Shown here in pieces: positions 35,593-47,049 of a DNA stretch of 64,000 nucleotides. Each line of letters opens with the position of its first letter. Positions within the stretch are counted from its first letter, which is position 1. Made by a program: the position numbers and the translations under genes. The stretch spans positions 372,001 to 436,000 of the forward strand of contig BSBK01006737.1 in the NCBI GenBank assembly GCA_027943335.1, written 5' to 3'. Below the pieces are notes generated by a model, which saw only the letters and a list, made by a program, of their open reading frames with translations, made no database searches and was not told the origin of the DNA. The stretch comes from Chamaecyparis obtusa (Eukaryota > Streptophyta > Pinopsida > Cupressales > Cupressaceae).

Positions 35593-36950
35593 ATGGATAA
35601 AATTTTGAAAGAGTATCATAGTGTGTTTAAACCACCAGTGGGAGTACCAACACACTATCAAGTCAAGCACTCTATTGATTTAATCCCAGGCACATCACTA
35701 CCACATGAGCCAATATATAGGAGGTCAGTTTTGGAAAATGATGAGATTAAGAGACAAATTCAGGAGTTGATTAAGAAAGGACACATTCATCCAAGTGCTT
35801 CACCTTGTGGCAGTCCAATTGTCCTTGCCAAAAAGAAAGATGGGACATGGAGGCTTTGTATTGATTATAGGGCATTAAACAAAATATCTGTTAAGAATAG
35901 ATATCCTATCCCTCGAATTGATGATTTGTTGGACCAACTTAGGGGGGCTAATTTTTTTACAAAAATTGACTTGAAGTCTGGATACCACCAAGTACCAATT
36001 GATCCAACAGATGTGTGGAAGACTGCATTTAAATCTAAGGAAGGTTTGTTTGAATGGTTGGTCATGCCTTTTGGCCTAACAAATGCCCTAGCAACATTTA
36101 TGAGATTGATGAATGATGTGCTTAGACCATTCATTGATTCTTTTGTGGTTGTTTATTTGGATGATATACTCATGTTTAGCAGAACTTGGTCTGAGCATTT
36201 GCAACATGTTGAACAAGTGCTTTCAACTCTACAAAAACATAAACTTTATGCAAACATTGAGAAGTGTTCTTTTGGTATGTAGAGTATTCAATACTTAGGG
36301 TATATCATTGATACTGAGGGTGTTCATGTTGATTCAGCAAAGATTCAAATAATCTGAGATTGGCCATCCCCTAAAAATTTCACAGAGCTTCACAGCTTCT
36401 TGGGCTTAGCCAACTTCTATCATAGATTTGTGTTTGGTTTCTCACATATTTCATGGCCTCTTAATCAATCACTAAGGGGTGGAGCACAAGAAAAATTTCA
36501 GTGGACAGAGGCAAAGTGACAAGCATTTGAGGAGTTAAAGAAAAGACTATGTTCAACACCAGTATTGGTCCTGCCAGATTTACACCAAGCATTTGAGATA
36601 GAAACAGATGCATCTGATTATGCTCTTGGTGCGGTACTCATGCAACATGGGCATCCTATTGCCTATCACAGTGAAACTTTTTCTGATACAGTACATAGGT
36701 ACCCCACCTATGATAAGGAGTTGTATGCCGTTGTTCAGGCCTGCAGACAATGGAAACACTATATACTAGGAAAGGAAATAGTTATACATACAGACCATAA
36801 ACCACTTCAATTCTTGCAAACACAAGGGAAGCTGCAGAATGATAGATATCAACGGTGGTCAGCCTATCTACAACAATTTCACCTCAACATCCATCATAAA
36901 AAAGGAAGTAGTAACAAGGTGGTAGATTGTTTGAGTAGGCCTCCAATTGC
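35593..36950 (+). pseudogene. Element C reverse transcriptase and RNase H
   Basis: RT landmarks are CGSPIVLAKKKDGTWRLCID (about 35810-35870), RYPIPRIDDLLDQL, FFTKIDLKSGYHQ, MPFGLTNA and the catalytic box YLDD at 36154-36165. Most plant gypsy RTs read YVDD or YIDD; Leu at this place is allowed in the family. RNase H runs from about 36590 (IETDASDYALGAVL) through HTDHKPLQFL to about 36950. Stops at 36280 (TAG), 36355 (TGA) and 36516 (TGA) keep the frame. Catalytic residues of both enzymes are intact, so the inactivation is recent relative to H or D. Confidence 0.92.
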
Positions 36951-38462
36951 AGGTTTGACAATAGTGTTGGATTCATGTGGTCATCAAGCATCAACTTGGG
37001 AACAACTATATGGTATTGACCCTGACTTTACTAACATCTATAGTAATTTGCTAGAAGGAAAGTTTGTCCCTGATTTTCACTTGTAGGATGGGTTGCTTTG
37101 CCATAATGGTCACATATGTGTACCCAGAGAGGAATGACAGAAAATGATATGGGAAGCCCACTATAGTCGTGTTGCAGGACATTTTGGTATTAGTAAGACT
37201 ACTGCTATCCTTCAAAAGTATTTCTATTGGCCAAAAATGGAGCAGGATATCATTTCACATATACAAGCTTGTGCAGCCTGTGCAATTGTAAAGCCAACAA
37301 ACCGTAAGTTGGGTCTATACTTACCATTACCTATTCCTGATAAGCCATGGTAGTCAGTTTCAATGGATTTTATGTCTGGACTTCCAACTACCAGGCGGGG
37401 GCATGATTGTGTATATGTTGTGGTAGATAGGTTTTCTAAAATGGCTATCATGGCAGCATGTAAAAAGATGATTTTTGCAGAAGATACTGCCAAGCTATTT
37501 TTTGAACATGTTTGGGTTCATTTTGGTTTGCCAAAAACTATTATTTCTGATAGGGATAGCAGGTTCATCAACAAATTTTGGTCTGCACTATGGGCTAAAA
37601 TGGACACCAAGTTGACAAAGTCCACAACATTCCATCCCCAAACAAATGGGCAGACAGAAGTGGTGAATCAAATGATTATTCATATTTTACGAATGTATCA
37701 TTCCAAACATCCTCACACATGGGATGAAAGCTTACCCTATGTGCAACACAGCTACAACCATGCACTCCATAGTACTACAGGGCACAACCCATTTGAGGTT
37801 TCCCTTGGATACCAACCATTGGCACCTATTGATGTAGCAATACCATCTCTACAATCTAACAGTCCATTGAATGGTGACAAGGAGGTAGATAAAGTAGAAA
37901 AATTCATTGATAACATTAGACACCTACAACAGCAAGTTCATGAGATCTTGGAACAGAGTAATCAGAAGTACCTGAAACACATGATAAACATAGAACTCCT
38001 CATCAGTTTCAGATTGGTGACAAGGTATGGTTACATCTTCAGAAAGAGCGCCTGCACGGACCAAATAGGAAGCTTCATCCTCTTCATTATGGCCCATATA
38101 CTATTGTGAAACAAGTTGGTGAGAATGCTTTTGAACTTAATTTGCCATCATTTTTGGGACTGCATCCAGTTTTCAATGTGGAATCGTTGAGACCCTATTT
38201 TCCTCCTTTGTTGGATATTTCCCAAGCTACTGAACACATCCAAGATATAGAGTTAAATCCATCTACTACTGTTCCAGTCCAGTGTGACCATGTTACTGAA
38301 GTCATTTTAAAGACTTTGAGAAATTAGAATATTCCTTTGTATCAGGTGGTTCGAGCTGGCCAGCATTCTCATCAAGGCAAGTGGTTTACTAAGGAACAAA
38401 TTGAAGAATAATTTCCTCATCTGGTGCAGTAGATTAGTGCAATGGGGCCCATTGCCTCTTAA
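36951..38462 (+). pseudogene. Element C integrase with chromodomain-like C-terminus
   Basis: Integrase inserts the DNA copy. The N-terminal HHCC zinc domain is at about 37153-37290 (H and H in AHYSRVAGH, CAACAI for the cysteines). The catalytic Asp, Asp and Glu are at 37366, 37549 and 37657 (MDFMSGLP, SDRDSRF, QTEVVN). One frameshift lies near 37975-37985; the C-terminal domain then continues (GDKVWLHLQKERL, LHPVFNVESLRPYF). The last 60 residues (from about 38285) resemble a divergent chromodomain, with a final KWFTKEQIEE-type helix, and end at TAA 38460-38462. Stops at 37085, 37138 and 37351 are C-to-T type. The chromodomain call is moderate. Confidence 0.85.
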
Positions 38463-38473
38463 GGGGGGAGGAA
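38461..38473 (+). other. Element C polypurine tract
   Basis: AAGGGGGGAGGAA directly precedes the 3' LTR start TGCTCA; it primes plus-strand DNA synthesis in LTR elements. Confidence 0.9.
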
Positions 38474-38979
38474 TGCTCAGGATTAAATTGGGAAAATACT
38501 GAAATCTAATTTTTCAAAATTTCATATGTTTTAGTAAATTGCAATTTTGAGGGTCTTCGGTGCATTTCTGGGAAAACATGCTGCTCGAAAATAGGGATGG
38601 AACATTGCTAATATCAAAATTTGGTTCAAGATTATTTGAATACCTTTCCAACGCATTAAACGGTTCACAATTCGGAGCTAGGATGTGAAAGTTATGCCTT
38701 CTCCAAGTGGACCTAAATTTTATATATAGTTTTATGATAAATTTTGATAGTTTTAATAGTTTATTTGCAATAAACATTATGATGACTCTTCATTTTGATT
38801 CCAAGGGATTATTGTGACCCTTGGGATCCATCAGATTTGTATAAACTCCAATATTTGAATGGAATGGAACACTTTTTGGTTTGCAATCTTGTTGTTGATC
38901 TTATCAATTTTCATTTTGAATTCTACAATACTGCAGGTATCACACCAAGTATTGTAATCTGGTTTCATAAATCAGATCA
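38474..38979 (+). repeat. Element C 3' LTR
   Basis: From TGCTCAGGATT to AAATCAGATCA, followed by the target-site copy CTATG at 38980-38984. Confidence 0.95.
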
Positions 38980-38984
38980 CTATG

Positions 38985-39546
38985 AGTGCATTACATGTTC
39001 TATTGGGTAGGTAGACCTTGGCAATATGATAGAGGATTTCTTCATGATTGTAGAAGAAATGTGGTCACAATAGAGAAGGTTGGACAAAGATTTACTTTAG
39101 TTCCTTTGAAGGAAGCAGAGGGGAGAAATGCTAGATATTTGAACATGGTGAAGAGTTATTATTCTGAGAATCAGAATCCAAAGGTTAGTATGGATCAAAA
39201 TCATGATCTTGGAAGCAAACCAAAGAACAAGTTGGTGTTAGATAATAAGAAGAGTAAGGTGTTGCAACAAAAGAATTTTGATCATAGGAAGTTTTGTGAC
39301 ATAGGTAAATCCGATGTGTAGAGCTCAAGAGGTGGTAGTAATAGTTATTTACTATCATTTTTTGATGTGATATAGAGTGTTGAGTGGGTCAAATTAATAG
39401 ATTTGGCAGAGGGTGGAGCTAAGTTGCATAGAAAGGGAGTTTCATATAAAGAAGATATGTGGGTTAAGAATGTGCATGGGATTTATGTCCTAAATCCTGC
39501 AAGATGTTCATAAGTTCCTCTTATGGAACATCTTCTACTCACCTAG
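38985..39546 (+). pseudogene. Element B protease second half and C-terminal tail
   Basis: The ORF of B resumes after element C. The LLGRPW box is broken by a 4 bp duplication (GGTA twice, near 39006), a frameshift; after it the frame is open to the end with stops at 39319 and about 39374 and a TAA at 39511. The tail YVLNPARCS matches YVLNPGRCS of element A. The shared final stop (ACC TAG) at 39544-39546 is 6 bp before the 3' LTR, as in A. Between protease and tail is a Lys-rich, non-conserved stretch of about 100 codons. Confidence 0.8.
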
Positions 39547-39552
39547 GGTGTT

Positions 39553-40330
39553 TGATGCAGGAGCATCCTAGGGTTGTTGGCAATCCCACATCACCCAAAA
39601 ATATTTCCTTTCAGTTTGTTCATGTTCTCCAATTTTAGTGTTTTGGTTGGAGATCCTTCTAGTTGGCTCTTTATCTCATGCGATCATAATGACATGTTCT
39701 AGACATCATTATGAATCTATGTTTGGGTTCACATCCCAATATGTTCTTTCCTGACAAAGATTTCTTCAGTTTGGGTCCATTCCTATTTTTTCTTCCTATT
39801 CTAACGGTCAGATTGGGTTTTTTGATCTTGCAAAACCATTCCATGATTGACGAAGCTTAATGACACGTTGTTTGATGTTCCTTCATTAGTGGCCAAATTT
39901 CTTGTGTGATTACATGGGATTTAATTCTTATATGGAGGATTTCTTATGTATTTAGGTCCTACCCTATATGTTGTAATACGTTTTCTTCTTTCTTGGAGAA
40001 TGTGATCTTCTTGGATGACTTGTGGCTTGTGATATTGTATATATTTGTACTCTTGGTTCCTTAGTTGGGGTAGCTTGGTAGCAACTCTCAGTAGTTAGGT
40101 TACATCTAGTATGGATCTGGATTTCTGTATGTAATCATGCATGTGAGCCTTGGAATGTAAGTTGACATGTATGATGTAAAATGAGTATATGATAATGTGA
40201 AGGCCCGATTATCATGTTTTTTGTTCATTATTGAGTTCTTAATGATTTGGAATTGATTATTTCCACTGTGTTGACCTAGCTGCATGGTTGGACTATCTCC
40301 ATTGGGGAAACTCTGGCCATGATTACATCA
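39553..40330 (+). repeat. Element B 3' LTR
   Basis: About 778 bp, TGATGCAGGAGC to GATTACATCA, followed by the target duplication CCAAG (40331-40335). Confidence 0.9.
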
Positions 40331-40335
40331 CCAAG

Positions 40336-41339
40336 AAATCCTTGGTTGAGTACTGCTCGACTGAGACCATGTGGCACCCTCACAATAGTACTTGTACAAT
40401 CAGACAAGTTTCAATCAAAATTGTTTAGGTCGAACACCTATCCACCAAACATAAGAAAAATAAATAGTGAAAAAGAGAGCGGGGACTAAGCATTTTTCTC
40501 GAGACCCATTTGGAAGTTTGAGATGTCGTTAAGTCATTTTAAACAACTAGAAAACCTCAATTCATTTTGAACAACAACAAGGTGCACTTGTAATTTCTAT
40601 TGGTTTAGACTGTACATGACATGTGCGAAAACTATTATTTCTTTCTATTTTCATTTTACTTGATATAACCCTCACACTTATTTTTATTACTTGATATAAT
40701 CCTCCCATTAATAGCATATGCTCTCTAAGATTTGTTTATTTATCAAAACTAGTTATTCTTCCTATGATATGAGTGCTTGAAACCATTGTTCGTAGACTCA
40801 GACTCTGAGAGTACTTATGAGCCCAAAATTTTTCAGCTCGACAAAAAATCAACAAATTAGAAAGTACTAAAAATTAAAATCTCTAAGAGAAACATTTTTT
40901 TGGTAAAATGTAATTAAAAATTCATATTTCAAAAGGAAAATGCATAGCAAAAACATGTGAAAAAATACATTTTAACCAATGTTTTACTTGCATTAGCATT
41001 TTTATCCACATTTTTTTGTGTCTATAAAAACATGAGAGTTAAAGTTGTAAAAAATCACCTAGCAAAAAAAATAGAGTACTTGAAAACTCAAAGAGTACTC
41101 GTAGATTTTGCAAGCTATTCTTTAGAGAACAATCCCCTTTAAAAGCACAAACAATTTACCTAGGAAATAGTCAAGTCCTCATAATTCAAGATAAAGAGCA
41201 TGACCATCACAAGCTTTGTAAATTTCTTTTTAAATTCCTTGTTTCAACCTTGTTTGTGATTAGTTTTGTATGTGTAATTTTTTTCCATAGTCAACAATCA
41301 TGATTTGTTTTGAATGAACTTGGTGCATAATACAAACTG
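40336..41339. other. Spacer without recognised gene
   Basis: AT-rich sequence following the element B target site. A 61-codon hydrophobic frame at 40957-41142 has no support beyond being open. Confidence 0.6.
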
Positions 41340-41778
41340 TATTGTCCTAAAAAGTAAGCACTCTTAATTAGGTGCTCATTTTTAGCCCCATTTTAGTATA
41401 TACAGGTTCCCACATTAATTTCACCTTCTCCCAATGTTCATTGGACCTTTATTAATTTAAATTAATATTTAAATGTCCTCTCTCACTTGATTTTTCACCA
41501 AATTATTCCATCTCCTCACTCTAAGATGGGTCTCACCTCATTGTAAAGTTTGAGACATGATTTCCACATCTATTGATCTTACATCGTTGTGTGGCTCATC
41601 GTTTGGGACCTGGAAGCTATTATATGTCTTCCCTTATAATTTTATTGAATTTTATTATCTATAGGGTGGTTTTGGAGGTACATGGTGACTTTTTGGGTAC
41701 ATAATGCTAATTGCATTATGTCCTTGGGACATGGTGCCAATGGCATTCTGTCCATGAGGATTGAGACCCAAATTTGGA
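41340..41778 (+). repeat. Element E LTR fragment, left copy
   Basis: It aligns with 47049-47485 (shared blocks CTTAATTAGGTGC, GCCCCATTTTAGTATAT, CCATCTCCTCACTCTAA, GGTGCCAATGGCATTCT) and stops abruptly at ACCCAAATTTGG, where element I sequence begins. The remainder of this LTR is missing. Confidence 0.8.
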
Positions 41779-42718
41779 TGAGAAGACTCCTAATAAGAGT
41801 GAACATATTGAGGTTGAGCATGACAATAAGGTAAGAGACACTGATGAAGTATTAGACAAATTGATCAAATATGATATTAGTGAGTTAGAATCAATGCAAA
41901 TCTTGCAAAGTCCTATTGAATTATATACACTCAGTTCGATACAACTGTTAGGACTTGCATCATTGGCCCAATACAACACAAGAGAAAGGATACTATAGAC
42001 ACATGAGAAAGAGAACAAACTAATTGTTAGAGCATTAGAAGTCTTGGGAAGGATCATGCCAAATTTCAAGTCAGATTAGAATGATTCGACATCTACTCAG
42101 TTGGAAGGATTATTGGATGCAGTTGATACACATTTTTAGTCTTTTGAAAAATCAACCATGGTGAAGGTACATAATGAATTAAATACAAGAAGGTTTAATC
42201 AATTTAATGTAATGATTTCAAAGGCTAAAACATCATTGGACATTTTTATTCAAGGTCTCAAAGACTCTTTGGGAGAAGGAAGCAAGATATATCAATCGTG
42301 TATTGATTATCCTAAATGTGTAGATGATATTGATAAAATTTTCAAGGAGAGTGAAGCTAAATTGACTTAAATATACCAAGGATATGACCCTTTGAAGGAA
42401 TTAGCTTCAGTTCACTCAACCCAAGTGACTAAACTTAATGATAAGATCAAGACCCTTTTCACTGAGAAGGAAATAATTAAGGAAAGGACAGGAGAATTGA
42501 TAAGTCAAATTATTCCTAAGCTTGATATTTTATCAAGAGGTGTGAAGTAAGCAATTGCAACACACAAATTCTCAGATGCTCAAGATGTAGGTGAAGTAGA
42601 GAAACTGGCATATGTAGTTTGTAGGCGAATTTAGATTGCTGAAAGTTTAAAGAAAAGTTGGGATGTTGATTTTGCAGCTCTACAAAGCAATTTTTTTGAT
42701 ATTTTCAAACTTATGTAA
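41774..42718 (+). pseudogene. Element I: coiled-coil-like ORF upstream of a copia-type 3' LTR
   Basis: About 314 codons in a single frame, broken only by stops (41996 TAG and others near 42078, 42138, 42368, 42548, 42632). The product is helical, rich in Leu, Lys, Glu and Ile, with a heptad-like pattern (for example VLDKLIKYDISELESMQIL), and has no enzyme motif. The ORF lies where SIRE/Maximus-type Ty1/copia elements carry their extra env-like or coiled-coil ORF, between pol and the 3' LTR. That assignment is inference from position and LTR style. The 5' part of the element is absent. Confidence 0.5.
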
Positions 42719-42950
42719 GTAAACTTTGCATATCTATGTATATAAGAAGATGCTATAGTATTTTGGTAGTTGACTATTGGAGTTATTCCCCATCTTTTCC
42801 ATTTATGTCAAAGGGGGATATATTAGGTGATAAAAATGAGTTGATTAGTTCAGGGAGAGCATATATTTTGGGTTAGGAAAGATAATTTTTGGAGTTTGAC
42901 ATGTTTTTTGGAATACTTAGTCATTTTTCTCTAAGTGTTGCCATCAATGC

Positions 42951-42963
42951 CAAATGGGGAGAT
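42951..42963 (+). other. Element I polypurine tract
   Basis: CAAATGGGGAGAT precedes the LTR start TGTTGGGC; the surrounding phrase ATCAATGCCAAATGGGGAGA is typical of copia elements. Confidence 0.65.
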
Positions 42964-44037
42964 TGTTGGGCAAGAGATATTGTTATATATTGGTCATATG
43001 TTGTCATTGATGGTAACTAAACTCATTTAATATAGTCTCCCAATATATTGTGTATATACTGAAGGTTAGAATGGTAAATTGATTAAATATGGAAGAATAA
43101 TCAACAACATACAAGTTCGATAAAAGGTTTGGTATGAAGAAGTTTGGTTAAATTACAAGTAGCGATGCTAGCTAAAGATTGTTAGAGGTACATGCTATGG
43201 TATTCTATGTTTGCAATAGTTAATATTATGTTTTGGTTAATTTTTGATACTCTTAGTATTGGGTTGTCAGAGAAGTATAGAACATAGAGACACTTAGTAG
43301 TTGGATCGATCAATGATCCTATTGGGTCAATGGTCTGATCAGTTTGACCATATATTTTGGTAGAGATGACATGTTAAATGATATCTACATCTTGGTTGAG
43401 GTTAGCATGGAGATTTGATCAGTGTATTACTCGAGGTTCCACACGCTACATATTTTGTTATTGGAGCTGATAATGAACTTGTTATATCTTGATGATATGT
43501 ATATAAGCTTGAGTTATTGTGTTGATTCACATGATATGATGGTCAAAGATTTTATGCAAAATAAAAAGATGTTATGTACCTGATTTCAGAGGTTAGGTTG
43601 ATGTATATCTAATGTAATTTTATGGAATTGAATGGCATATATGATGCTACTATCAATTCACCATTTTGGATTGTAGCCCAACACAATTTGTAAGTAGTGA
43701 GGTTTTTAAGAGTTGTAGCCCTCTTTTGTAATTGAGAAGTATGCTCCAGGCAACATCCTTGGATGCTAGTGCATTCTCATTTTGTATTATTTTCCTTAAC
43801 CGAGTTAACTATATTTTTGCAAAAATAATTGTGGGTTCCATCCCCACCATGGTTTTTGTCTTAATTGGGTTTCCACACAATAATTATGGTGTCGTGAGTT
43901 TTCGGATGCTTACTTTGTTCTTTATCTATTTACTTTTCACCATGGTTAGCTTATGGATGTACAATCAATTAAGTAAAGTTAAAAAGCATAGAACACTGAT
44001 TCACCCTGCCCCCTCTCAATGTTCCTTAATACCAACA
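42964..44037 (+). repeat. Element I 3' LTR (copia-like)
   Basis: About 1074 bp, starting TGTTGGGCAAG and ending AATACCAACA, so the ends are the inverted TGTTGG/CCAACA pair. The CACCCTGCCCCCTCTCAATG run just before the end is typical of such LTRs. The partner LTR is not in the window. Confidence 0.7.
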
Positions 44038-45475
44038 ATCAATATACCTCTCCATCTCAAAATAAACTAATCATTGTGGTGAAAGGTGCTCAACAACCTA
44101 ACTATTGTGTAGTTGCTCACACTTATAACATAAGAAACAATAAACAACCTACAAGTTCAGTTGTTCCTTCTTCTCTTCCTATTTCTCAACTCATGCTTCC
44201 TCCTGCACCTCATCTCCCTCAAAATATTGGAAATGAATATGATTTAGTAGAAAAAATATATGCTACTCTTTCCAAGATATCCCTTTGGGAGCTTCTTCAA
44301 ACTTCACCTACTTATCATGAAGCATTACACCAAGCCTTGAGAAATGTGACTGCCCCACCTACTAGGAAAGACAATATATATTCCATATTAGAATGCATGA
44401 ATGCGACCAATAACAAGGCTCAAATTGCATTTTTTCAAGATGAGTTACCTCCTAAAGAAAATCAAGATCAACATGATCCTCTTATGATTTCTATCCTTAT
44501 TAGTGGTAATCTTGTTCGAAGAACTGTAATTGATAATGGCTCAAGAATTAATGTTTGTAATATTGACTTGTTACTTAAGATAAATGTGGATGTTATTTTA
44601 ATCAAACCTGATTCTATTCCTATCTGTGACTTTGACAATGTTGACAAACCCTGGCTATTATCACTTTTCTTGTTAAGGTAGGTCCTGTTATTTTACCCAC
44701 ACCTATTCATGTCATGACTGGTGCTCTTAATTATAACCTTCTCTTAGGAAGACCATGGTTACATGCTATGCACGCTACTCCTGCAACACATCATCACAAA
44801 ATGAAGTTCATCTATAACAACATCATGTATACCCTTGTTACTGATGATAAGATCCAAAATTTCTTACAAACTGAATTTGATTCTCCATTTATTCCTACAC
44901 CATTTAAACAAAACAATACTTTCCCCCTAAATATACTTCCTCTCCTACAAGTTCCCTTTTAGAAGATGATTGGGGGTTATTAGACTTCACACCATTTTGC
45001 AGGTGAATATAAAGTTTCTAATTTCAATACAAGACTCTTTGGAGGGCCTATTGAGTCATTTGTTCAACCTTATTCTCTTAACAATTCAATTTTTAGTCTC
45101 CAACATAGTTTAGGATGTGTGCAACAAAGATTTGAGATTCATGATAAACCTATGGAAGATAAAGGTTTCAAATCTCGTCCTTTGTCAACATCCCCTCCTT
45201 TACCATCTAACATTCCTTACATACCTAGCTTGAATCAAGAAATTATTTTGCCAAACCTTCTTCATGCTAAATTGATTAGTCAAACTAAACGCAAAAAGAA
45301 GGATAGTCAAAATCTTGCGAATCTTCCTTTTTGCATGTATTGCCTATATCATCAACACTCTACTAATGAATGCCAAGATTTGCATTACAAAATTCAAAAA
45401 CTCATTGATTATGATATCATTCACATAACATGTCACAATGAGTTAATTTTTAATTCCAATTTCTTTAAATAATAT
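44038..45475 (+). pseudogene. Element E gag-protease remains (Tat-like)
   Basis: The first frame (to 44681) holds KISLWELLQTSPTYHEALHQ, the counterpart of a block upstream of protease in element H, then a protease site IDNGSRINVC at about 44530-44560. After a frameshift near 44655 the protease continues with NLLLGRPWLHAMHA (about 44735) to about 44955. A third frame (45119-45472) has a knuckle-like block CMYCLYHQHSTNEC followed by KIQKLIDYDII. In H that block comes before the protease; here it comes after. No RT or integrase follows. Active-site Asp is replaced in context (DNGS). Dead copy. Confidence 0.7.
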
Positions 45476-47049
45476 TTAAGTTCCTATTATGTTTCTTTAC
45501 ACTTTTTTATGTTGCTAGCCTATCCTTTGGGGGCTCATTATCATTCATGATGGTACAATTTTTAGCTGCAATCATACTTTGGAAGTAACATAATGTTTGT
45601 CTCAATTTCATTCTTGTCTCTACACTTGGAGGGAAAGGGTGGCATTTTGAACCTCTCTCATCCTTCTCTTAAAGATCCACTTTTCACTTGGTTAAGTCGT
45701 ATTTGTTTATCTTGTGATATCCAATCTTACATGGAATTAATTTTTTACATTAGGGATTATCTCTTATACAAGAGATATGCATCCTTGATCATAATCTTTT
45801 CATTGTTCATAGTTGGGTATCCATGGTAAACAAATCCCTTACCATGGGGGCTAAAAGTGTGTCATACTTCCTTAATAATCCCTTTACCTAGCAATGGGGA
45901 AGGCGTGAATTCTTCCCTTCTTGTTCCACATCTCTTTTCGAAAACATTCAAAAGGATCCCTTTTACACTTCTTACATGGTATCTCTTTGCATTCCTCCCT
46001 TCCTTTATGTCGTAGCCTCTTTGGCTTGGACTAGGTGTTACTTGTGGGATACCTCTTTTGTGTTAAAGGTGCTTTATTGTTGTTCTTCTTTCCTTAAGAT
46101 GTCAAAATAGTCATCTTTTTGCATCTTAAGGGGGGGAATATGTGGCCTCCTTATAGAAAATATTTTTTTTACTTCAAGAATTTCAGGTAGAGTACACTAG
46201 CATAATACAATTTTCCAGGGCCATATCACTCTCCTTTATATATTTTTGGTATTATTTCTTTAGATACAATGCTTTCCTTGGCTATCCTTAAGATTGGTTG
46301 AACTATCATAACAAAACTTTCTAGCCCATTTGACCTCTCATTTGCATACATTTTTAGGATTGGTTGAATATCATAACATAATTTTCTATACCATTTGACC
46401 TATCCTTTTCATGGGTTGACTAGCATAACAATTTTTTTTGTTGACCATACAACCTTTCATTTACATAATTTTTTATGATTTGAATAGAATGTGCTAGACC
46501 ATCAACCCCCTCTTTACACTCTCTTTGATGGGTGGAATTAGCATAACACAATTTGCTAGACAATTCCCCCCCTCTATTCTCTATTCTTTCTCTCTCATGG
46601 ATCACCTACCACACCACAATTGGCTAGCCTGTGTCATCCATAGTTGTCTTATTCTCTCCTCTATAATTCCATAACATAACACACTTTGCTAGTTGATTGG
46701 ATCATGAATTCTTATCATTGATGTGTGTCGTTTCTCTTTTTAGGTGATTATTTGTGTTTTTGCAATAGATTTATGAGCGTGATACTAGTAGTTGAGATAT
46801 TTTCTTTAGCAAGGTCTCTTCAACTAGATGACTTAGAATCTTATTACGTTTTAGGCTTTTTTTTTGTTTTATTTGTCCTTGCATGGATGCACAAGTTAAG
46901 ATCCTTGGTTTTGGGGCTTGCATCCTTAAACATAGCGATATCTTATCTCTTTGTAGTTTTACCATGATCTTCATCTTTCTCTCTTTCTTCTACTTTACAA
47001 TGAGCATGTGGTGGACTCATACTCCCACTAAAGTAGGGGATAAATTTAC
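45476..47049. other. Element E 3' non-coding region
   Basis: No supported gene. A polypurine-like TTAAGGGGGGAATA at 46127-46140 is followed by TGTGGCCTCC and could mark the start of another, undelimited LTR. A second purine run (AAAGTAGGGGATAAA) lies at 47029-47043, just before the E LTR copy. Confidence 0.45.

Larger units (their letters stand above)
33400..38979 (+). mobile_element. Element C: chromovirus-like Ty3/gypsy retrotransposon, nearly complete
   Basis: The 5.6 kb element has LTRs of 498 and 506 bp, a primer binding site, gag, protease, RT, RNase H, integrase, a C-terminal chromodomain-like tail, a polypurine tract and a 5 bp target duplication. The LTRs differ at roughly 20 positions by eye, which is less than the LTRs of its host B, as expected if C is younger. 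Coding capacity is lost only through nonsense codons and one frameshift. Confidence 0.95.
30980..40330 (+). mobile_element. Element B: gag-protease-only retrotransposon, split by element C
   Basis: LTRs at 30980-31770 and 39553-40330 are flanked by a perfect 5 bp target duplication CCAAG (30975-30979 and 40331-40335). Without element C (33400-38979 plus its duplication) the internal region is about 2.2 kb and holds one gag-protease ORF ending 6 bp before the 3' LTR. It is the same family as element A by protein similarity, LTR ends (TGATG...CATCA) and layout. Confidence 0.9.

Noticed and set aside
40957..41142. Small hydrophobic ORF of 61 codons
   Set aside because: AT-rich context, no homology or splice support; open frames of this size are expected by chance.
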